Source: Hirudo medicinalis
Taxonomy: Eukaryota; Annelida; Clitellata; Hirudinida; Hirudinidae
Assembly: GCA_011800805.1 (NCBI GenBank)
Contig: MPNW01000200.1
Span: 3,922-67,921, forward strand
Reading direction: 5' to 3'
DNA length: 64,000 nt
The notes beneath the pieces were generated by a model. It made no database searches and was not told the DNA's origin. It saw only the letters and a list, made by a program, of their open reading frames with translations. The translations under genes were made by a program, and so were the position numbers. The first letter of the stretch is position 1, and every line of letters begins with the position of its first letter. Below, piece by piece: positions 56,759 to 64,000 of the stretch.

Positions 56759-59700
56759 ATGGCCTCAAGAGGTGACAAGAATATCATTTGTAATTTAAGG
56801 AAAAGCAATGGTTGTTTGACCCTCTCATCAGCCATACAAAATGAGAATGCCAGTGCAGTGGAGTTAAACCAAAAATCATCTAAATTTCAAGTATCTATCG
56901 CTGGTGCAATTTCAAGCAGTACGGTGCATTCATATTATGAGCCAGGCAATGACCTGAGAAAGTCATTCTTTAATTCAAAAATCAAAAACATCTTGGTCCT
57001 CATAGTCATTTTAGGATTTTACTTGAGGAGTGTGTCATCCATTCAAATGGTTGCCCAGGAGCATGATTATTTAAATTCCAAAGTCAACAACACATCTATC
57101 CACTCATTTGTTTTGATTGATAAAGATGGTGATGTTTATTTAAAGAAGAAGGCCCTTGAGAGGCACTCCTACAATGTTGATCCTCTCGGCAGGTTAAATG
57201 TTGTACCACCACTTCCGTTGACTATTGAAAGTCATAATGGGAGCAAGTCGTCTGCTGGAGTGAAGTTCACTCAGGATATTTATGAGTGCACCATCTCGGA
57301 AGGCTCGCTCCCGAGGACATACTTGATCACTGCTGAGATGATGGGAATATTTTTTCCCTCATCATTCACAAGTTCAGGAATTTCCAACCGCTTCACTGGA
57401 GCACACTTTCAGATCATTGAGGGAGATGAAGGTGGAGTTTTCAAGGTAGAATCAAAGTTAGTTGGGGATTTTATTTTCCTCAGGATAAGAACTAGGTCGA
57501 CAGCTTATATCAACAGAGAACAGAAAAACAGATATAATTTGACCATTGGGGCTAAACTGAAATACTTCTCAAAACTTGGTGGTAGAATCTCTGGAAATTC
57601 ACAAAATATAATTCCTGCCAAACATGCATTGGATGCTTATGACATTTTTACTAATGTAATAGTCACAGTACTGGATTCTAATGACCTTGGTCCTGTATTT
57701 GACAAATCAGAATATTTTGCTGTTATTTCTGATCATGCTCCACAGCACTTTGAGATCATTAGGGTTGTGGCTTCTGACAGTGATCTTGGAATAAATTCCG
57801 ATGTTTATTATCAACTTGACAACAAATCGAGGTCATACTTTGCTATTCATCCAAATCTAGGTATGGTAATGCTACTAAAGCATGCACAGGATCTTGAATC
57901 CGACTATTATGAGCTAGAAATTACTGCCAGGGACAGAGGATTACAGGGGCATGGTCGTATTGGTCACACAAAGGTCAAAGTAAAGGTCTTACCAGAAAAT
58001 AAAGATGCTCCATTTATTAGCGTCCTTCATCAAACAGTTGGACTCAACAGAAATATTAATGCTCAAGCAGCTTTGGCCTATCTGAAGATTTCAGATCTTG
58101 ATTTAGGGAAAAATGGAGAAATCACCTCTGTGATCATAAAGGGAAATTATAAAGAGGATTTCTTTGAACTGCTAAACATTGACGACAATTCTACTGCTTT
58201 TACTGAAAACAAGGGTAGTGAATTTATTCTGCATGCTAAGGACTCTGTTTATATTGAGAAACATAAAAAAGAACTTATATTTTCTATCATGGCAACAGAC
58301 GGAGGTATGCCACCAAAATCTTCATCTTTGGAAATTAAATTCAGCTTAGAAAATGATTTCAAATTTCCCACAAATGTTTCTAGAATGGCAGTAGCATTTC
58401 AAGCAAGTCAATTTTCTATCATGAAATGTCACCCCATTGGCACCTTGATTGGATATGTGAATAATAGTCAGGTGACATCAAACTCGGTCAGATTCAAGCC
58501 TGTTAGATGCGCTAAAGTTGTTAATGCAACTGATAAAGAATGCTCAGCTAAAGGGGATTATTCTCTTCAAATCAAATGCCACTGTCATGAATCATTAACA
58601 CATCTTAATCAAATGAAAACTGGCTTCGAAACCTATGGGACTAAAGATGATGTGGATTCCAGTTCAACATTTGATCCTTTTGAATTTGTGGGTGTTCATG
58701 AAATAACAGGGAATATTAAAATCTCAAAAAGTTTTAGAAATCTACCAACAAATGTCAATAAGTTGCATATCTTGATTCAAATGGAGTATTCAGAATTTAA
58801 CGATAATCCGCCATCGCTCTATTCTGTGTTGGTGAGAATAGACAATTGTAATGATCATGGACCTGTTTTTGATGAGCCCTTGCAAGATCAAATAGTTGTT
58901 AAGGAAGATGTCTCCACGAAAACTGTTATTTTATGGGCACATGCTACAGATGAGGATATAGGCAATGGTGCTACAATCATAGCCTACAGTATCTTCAATG
59001 CATATATAAATATGTTTACTAATACGTCATTAGGTGAAGGATTCGACAGTTCTAATGATATTGATTCCATTCTTGACGATAACCCCATGTCAGATAATAC
59101 TTCCATCTTTCCATTTGTCATTGACCATCTCAGTGGGGAGGTTTTTACCACATCCCCCCTGGATTTTGACTCAGGACCTCAATTTTATGAACTTTACCTC
59201 AGGGCTTCGGATGCCGGGACTCCATTCCCTAGGCATACGGATGCTAGACCTATACGAATCATTATTTCTGATGTTAATGACAATCCTCCAGTTTTCAATT
59301 TGCAGAAAATTTCTTGTTTTATTGCAAGAAATGTGGTGGTAGGTACTCTAATTACCTTTGTGAGAGCAAGTGATATCGACACAGTCGGAGGTCCAATAAC
59401 TTACCAAATGACCTCAATTTCCAATGATAGAAACTTGAAAATTGACTTGCTTGATAATGTAAACACAAACTGTTTTTCATTGGATGGAATATCTGGTCAT
59501 TTAATCTTAACCTGTGACCTCAAGGAAATCACCGGAGATTGGTTTCACTTTCAAGTTGTGGCCTCGGATGGATTGCATAACTCGAGTGAGCATCTCATCA
59601 TTGAACTCAAGGTGGTTGAGTCTAGGATGCCCAGATATGATGGCCTAGTTAACAAAACCACAAATGTATCCGATATTGCGTGTGAGGAAAGTCCAAAACT

Positions 59701-62651
59701 TACAAAAGGTGATGACCGGTTTTTCCACAAGAAGAAATATGTTCTAAAAGGTGCATTTAGGAAACCTCCAAGGCATTCAAAAAGAATGAATCAACCACCA
59801 ACTATTCATGCTCATCAACCTTTTCATGTCAGAGAAAACTCTGCCAGGGGAACAGTGTTTGGCAAAATAGAGGCCTCTGATCCCGATATTGGCTACAATG
59901 GATTGCTTCAATTTTCCATACTTCAAGAAAATCCTAGTGATGACAATGCCCATCTTAAAGGCTGGGAATTATTTGATGTTGATGTTCACAGTGGACTGTT
60001 AAAAGTAGCTGCATACCTGGACAGGGAATTACTTTTTGGTGATATTAGTTATCAGAGTAAAGAGAAAACTTTTTCAGAAATATTTCCTTCAGAAATAAAC
60101 CAATACCTCAACAACGAAAGTTACATTGGTTCTCTCCAAAGCAGTTATAACGAATCGCCTGCCCGCAGTATCTCCTTCAACATTGTTGTTCGAGTTTGTG
60201 ACATGGCCAAGACTCCTCTTTGTTCAGAGAAAATGTTTACAATAATTCTTGATGATGTTAATGACAACCATCCTGAGTTTGATAAGTCCCTCTACAGAAC
60301 AAAAGTCAAGGAGGATGTTGGCATTGGACACTTTGTACTCAGGTCAGTAGAGGGAAATTTGTTTCATTGTTAAACATTTACATATTGACGCAGGACATTC
60401 ATAAACTTAAACGAGGCAATACATTCAGATTCGTTGGAACTATTTAAAATAGGACTATCGAAATTTGGATATTGAATTAAAAAGGAGTGGTTTATCACAC
60501 AGACATTAGTCTTTTTAAACCGATATAAATTATTGTTAAGTTATGTTATGTTACGTTACGTTACGTTACGTTACGTTACGTTATGTTATGTTACGTTATG
60601 TTATGATGCTGCATGAATTAGTTATGAATGAGTTAAACCTAACTCTTTAAGTAACATTTATGAGCTCATTACAAGGTGTAGTTGCTTGAATTTTTAATCT
60701 GCACGAGGGATGTACTAGGTGATGACGTTCTTAAATAAATGTTCATTTTTGGAGGCCACATCAGTCCATTTCATTGATTGCATTTTTGTGTCCTTTGCGC
60801 CAATGTTTTGCTTTGCTAGGCTCTATATAGTGCAAACCTAGATACATCTGGCCTATTTTGTAATATTCATTAAGATGATGATGAAGATGACGACGACGAT
60901 GATGATGATAATAATGATAATGAAGTTGCTTTAATATTGTACTTCATGTTACCTTTCATCTCATTAAATGTAATGTTTTATGTAAATGTTACATGAAAAA
61001 TTGTTGCTTGGATAGAGACATTTTTCCATCTCCCTATGCATTATTTGAATAATATACAATATGTTATATATTATATTTTGTCAAATTATAATAATATTAT
61101 TCCTATGTGTATAAGTTTGTAATATGTTTTGTTGGGTCTTTCACATTAAACTCGACTTCAAGAGCAACAAAACTCAACTTTATTTTGACAACTATTTGAT
61201 ACCAGACAACTCGACAATTACCAACTCAAACGTCCTAAAAACTCTGAAAACAACCCCTTGCATGCAATACCAGTCTTTTCCAGTAGTGTACTGCACATCA
61301 CAATATATTTTAAATAACCATTGTAATATTATTGTATGATAATGAAGTGAAAAACCTCATGTGTGTTTGTTATTTAAAAAAATATTTATTACAAACTCTA
61401 TCACAAGGCAAGGTCTTACAAAAATATGGAAATCTAAAAATGCTTGTATGTGATTAAATGTTTACCATCTGTTCTATTATGTTCTATTACTTTCCAATCC
61501 TCCAATTGTTTCCTGTAGAATGTTCAAAACTAAGTAGTTTCAATGAGTCAACATGACTAAAAATGATAAAAATTGCTTTCAAAAGTTGTTTTATTTAATC
61601 TAAGAAAGAACTTATAACTTGTAATCTTGTATCTCTAAAACTAAAACAGCGTTGTTTTCTAAAACTAAAACTGCAACATTATTAAAACCTTTCATATTTA
61701 GGATTCATGCAATGGACAGAGATTGTGGGATCAATGGTGAGATCACATATTCAATTGAAGGGTCAAATTATTTCTCCATTCATCCAATCAATGGGGAGAT
61801 TCGAGTGGCACTTAACCTTGATCGAGAATTTAAAGATAAACATGAATTCAAGGTCGTTGCTAAGGACTCTTCCAACGATAATCCCTTTTCGTCTGAAGTG
61901 GCAGTGGTGGTGGTGGTGATGGATGTCAATGATAACAAACCACAATTTCTTAAGGAGATGTTTAAGTTTCAGGTATTCCTAGTTTTGCCTTCAAATAAAT
62001 TTCAACTATCACCATTCGTTAGTTTCTATTGATTTGCTCCTGTTTTATCATTTAAGCAATTAATTAAACAATATGTTTTCAGTAACTTAATGTCAGCATT
62101 GTCTAAATTTTGTTGCATCACAATTTATTTTCAATATTAGAATTATTGTTATCAGATTCTCGAAGATTTACCATTGGGCTCAGTTGTTGGGGTGATTCAT
62201 GCCAATGACCCAGATGAAGGTAATGGAGGAAAGATCTTATACCAATTACTTGACACACTGAGCTCTCCTACGGAAGATGTCATGACTTCTCATCCATTTT
62301 CCATTGATTCCACTTCTGGAGCCATAATCCTTGATGGAAATTTACTGAATGGTCATATTTATAATATTAGGGCAAAGGTCACCGATAAAGGTCGACCACC
62401 ACTTTCTTCAGATGAAGGATTGGTACAAATCTGGATTGTTCCAATAAATCGGAACCATCACGAACCGGTGTTCAAAGATTTTGTCAGGGAATGCTCAGTG
62501 AGAGAGAATCAACCTGCTGGGAGCAGCGTTGTGCAACTTCAAGCTTTTGATCAGGATAGCTTGAACTCCTTGTCACCCCAAGCAAACTACAAAGTAGAAT
62601 ATTCCGTTCGATCAGGAACTGGTCTGGGATTCTTTATTATTGACTCAAGAG
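56759..62651 (+). CDS. FAT: FAT-type giant atypical cadherin, N-terminal part (continues beyond window)
   Basis: Coding exons 56759-60342 (3584 bp), 61702-61972 and 62156-62651, phases consistent. FAT cadherins act in planar polarity, growth control and collective cell adhesion. The first cadherin repeat (about 168-315) has FTQDIYECTISEGSLPRTY and GVFKVESKLVGDFIFLRIRT, the distinctive FAT1/2/3 N-terminal signature. Repeats continue at about 316-417, 418-535, 536-705, 706-848, 849-958 and 1010-1180, with calcium-site motifs DxNDxxPxF (DVNDNPPVF, DVNDNHPEF), LDRE and DxD. Exons 2 and 3 add repeats 8 and 9 and the start of 10. The linker between repeats 6 and 7 and the very large N-terminal exon also match FAT1-3. 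About 34 cadherin repeats, EGF/LamG domains and the tail are expected downstream, outside the window. ATG at 56759 has a good AACATGG context. Confidence 0.9.
60538..60605. repeat. GTTAC/GTTAT pentanucleotide repeat in FAT intron
   Basis: Thirteen or so 5-bp units, with the C-bearing and T-bearing types grouped. It lies in the 1.36-kb intron after the large exon. Confidence 0.95.
60885..60925. repeat. GAT/GAC microsatellite in FAT intron
   Basis: GATGATGAAGATGACGACGACGATGATGATG, about ten triplets. Confidence 0.85.
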
Positions 62652-62839
62652 GTTGGAAATGACATGTTAATTATGAAATATGCAATTATTTCTTACATAT
62701 TCATGCTTACTTATTTTGTGGGTCTTACTGATTAATGTATATGGATATGTCTGAATATGTATGTACTTTTTACAAACTTTAATTTGTTTTATTTTATACA
62801 TTTTGTCTCTGTTTTATTACTACTTTTATTTTGATTCAG

Positions 62840-62857
62840 CTGTGATAGTCACGGATC
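62840..62857 (+). CDS. Possible FAT microexon
   Basis: After an acceptor (TTTTGATTCAG) the next bases complete the phase-1 codon and read AVIVTDRVL before a TAG. A cadherin repeat needs exactly such a strand followed by LDRE after the preceding FFIIDSRG. A donor GTGTGT at 62858 would end the exon after 18 bp. The next exon was not found before the window end. Confidence 0.35.
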
Positions 62858-63237
62858 GTGTGTTATAGTGCCGTTACATCCAACTTACAAAATCCAACAA
62901 ATAAAAAAATTTGAATCGCATTTTTTCACTTGTTGAATCACAAACTTTTATTTGATCCTTGAATGCTGTTATGCAGTTGCTGGTTACTTCAGTCGATTTC
63001 ATATAATTCGAATATGCAGATATTATTCAGGTCAACAAATAAGGAGTGACAGCAATATATCAATGTCGCAATGCCATCTGCCTGACCTTTGTACGTTATT
63101 ATGTGCAGCCAACCATAGACCGATGGGGAAGGTGATAGGTGAATGAATGAAGGGAAGAAGACTAATTATGGCAGCTATGTTTAAGAGACCAATTTAATAA
63201 AGGAGTGAGTCATTTAATAAGATCTAAAAGTTAAAAG

Positions 63238-63345
63238 GGACATCATTTCAGCTTTTCCAAATGGGTAAACCCTAGCTTAACCTGAGATGTCCTTTTTTGC
63301 TTCTGACCAAAAGTCAGTTCCCTGAAAAGCTTCCCATTTATTTCA
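63238..63345 (+). repeat. Interspersed repeat of unknown class, copy 3
   Basis: GGGACATCATTTCAGC, AAACCCTAGCTTAACCTGAG, TGTCCTTTTTTGCTTC, GACCAAAAGTCAG: the clearest copy of the family at 31085 and 54008. Confidence 0.6.
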
Positions 63346-64000
63346 AATTCCATTTAACTGCTTGTGATGGAATTCTTAAGAATTATAGAACCTAGTTACC
63401 AGCTATGAAATCATCAAACAACTAGGATTCATCAGAGCTCCATCAATAAGTCACACAATGGTCCCAAAAATGGATCAAATACATCGGTCTTGACTTAGGA
63501 TCAAATGATTTCTTTGAATAGTATTAACAAATTAATACTTTGTTTCTTTGAAATTGGGATAGATAAACCAACAAAAATGATGCTTAAATAAAACATAAGG
63601 AAGGGGGAGAAATTGTATTAACATCCAGTTCATCGCAGAAGTATGGTGATAAGGAAGAAAAATCCAAACTAAAAAATAAAGCTATGAAGAACAGAAAGAT
63701 TAGTGAATAAAAGTCTTGTTGATAAATGGACAGGTGATTAAATGCTTGGGTAACAGGTGAACTTTATTTGATCGGAATCAAGTGCTTTAAAAGTGATGCA
63801 TAAACATTGTCCAACTCTGATATATTTCTGACATATTTTCGATATTTTGTGGCAAGAAATTGATTTTCACATGGAAGGAAGGTGAATTTCATACTCAATG
63901 TGGTTTTTTATTAAACAGAGTCCAATAATTTGGAATCCTTATTTTATCCAAAACATTACTACAAAAACAACACATTTGCAAAATGTCATTTTGCTCGTTC

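Larger units (their letters stand above)
62660..64000 (+). other. FAT intron sequence
   Basis: Apart from the possible microexon and the repeat at 63238, AT-rich DNA with no cadherin coding similarity in any frame. Confidence 0.6.

Noticed and set aside
61763..61945. Minus-strand His-rich frame
   Set aside because: Antisense of the FAT cadherin exon 61702-61972 at its Val-rich stretch.
62952..63146. 64-codon frame near the window end as a FAT exon
   Set aside because: No cadherin motif in any frame and wrong phase for joining to 62651.

Overview
This is animal nuclear DNA: AT-rich, with GT-AG introns, multi-exon genes for metazoan adhesion and signalling proteins, AATAAA-type poly(A) signals, LINE/SINE/DNA-transposon debris and many trinucleotide (CAT/ATG, AAT, GTC) microsatellites. 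The gene set (netrin receptor, kindlin, p66 of NuRD, FAT cadherin) and the repeats suggest an invertebrate; I cannot name the phylum. Two single-N positions (5874, 36468) show a draft assembly.

Layout. (1) 168-12595 (+): the 3' part of a DCC/neogenin netrin receptor: Ig3, Ig4, six fibronectin-III domains, one membrane segment, cytoplasmic tail. An antisense R2-like LINE relic (about 2.2-4.7 kb) and a tRNA-like SINE lie in its introns. Two defects in the coding sequence look like assembly errors. (2) 12.9-21.1 kb: one orphan exon (-), then nested repeats: hAT-like MITEs, a SINE fragment, two pogo/Tigger-like copies, and a 5'-truncated RNase-H LINE inserted in one of them with a 13-bp target-site duplication. 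(3) 21214-26154 (-): a single-exon 1646-aa DEAH helicase fused to a RING-IBR-RING E3 ligase. (4) 26.9-30.1 kb (+): a second, nearly full-length but dead R2-like LINE. (5) 35774-46341 (+): a complete 13-coding-exon kindlin. (6) 48590-50389 (-): a two-exon p66/GATAD2 gene. (7) 56759 to beyond the window (+): the N-terminal part of a FAT-type giant cadherin.

Functionally, the netrin receptor, kindlin and FAT all serve cell-surface adhesion or guidance and link to the cytoskeleton. p66 is a chromatin co-repressor. The helicase-E3 joins RNA remodelling to ubiquitin transfer. I see no operon-like logic among them and no clearly new multi-gene system. The items most worth follow-up are the intronless helicase-E3, the altered integrin-binding motif in kindlin, paired CtBP-type motifs in p66, and the nested transposon history beside the helicase gene.
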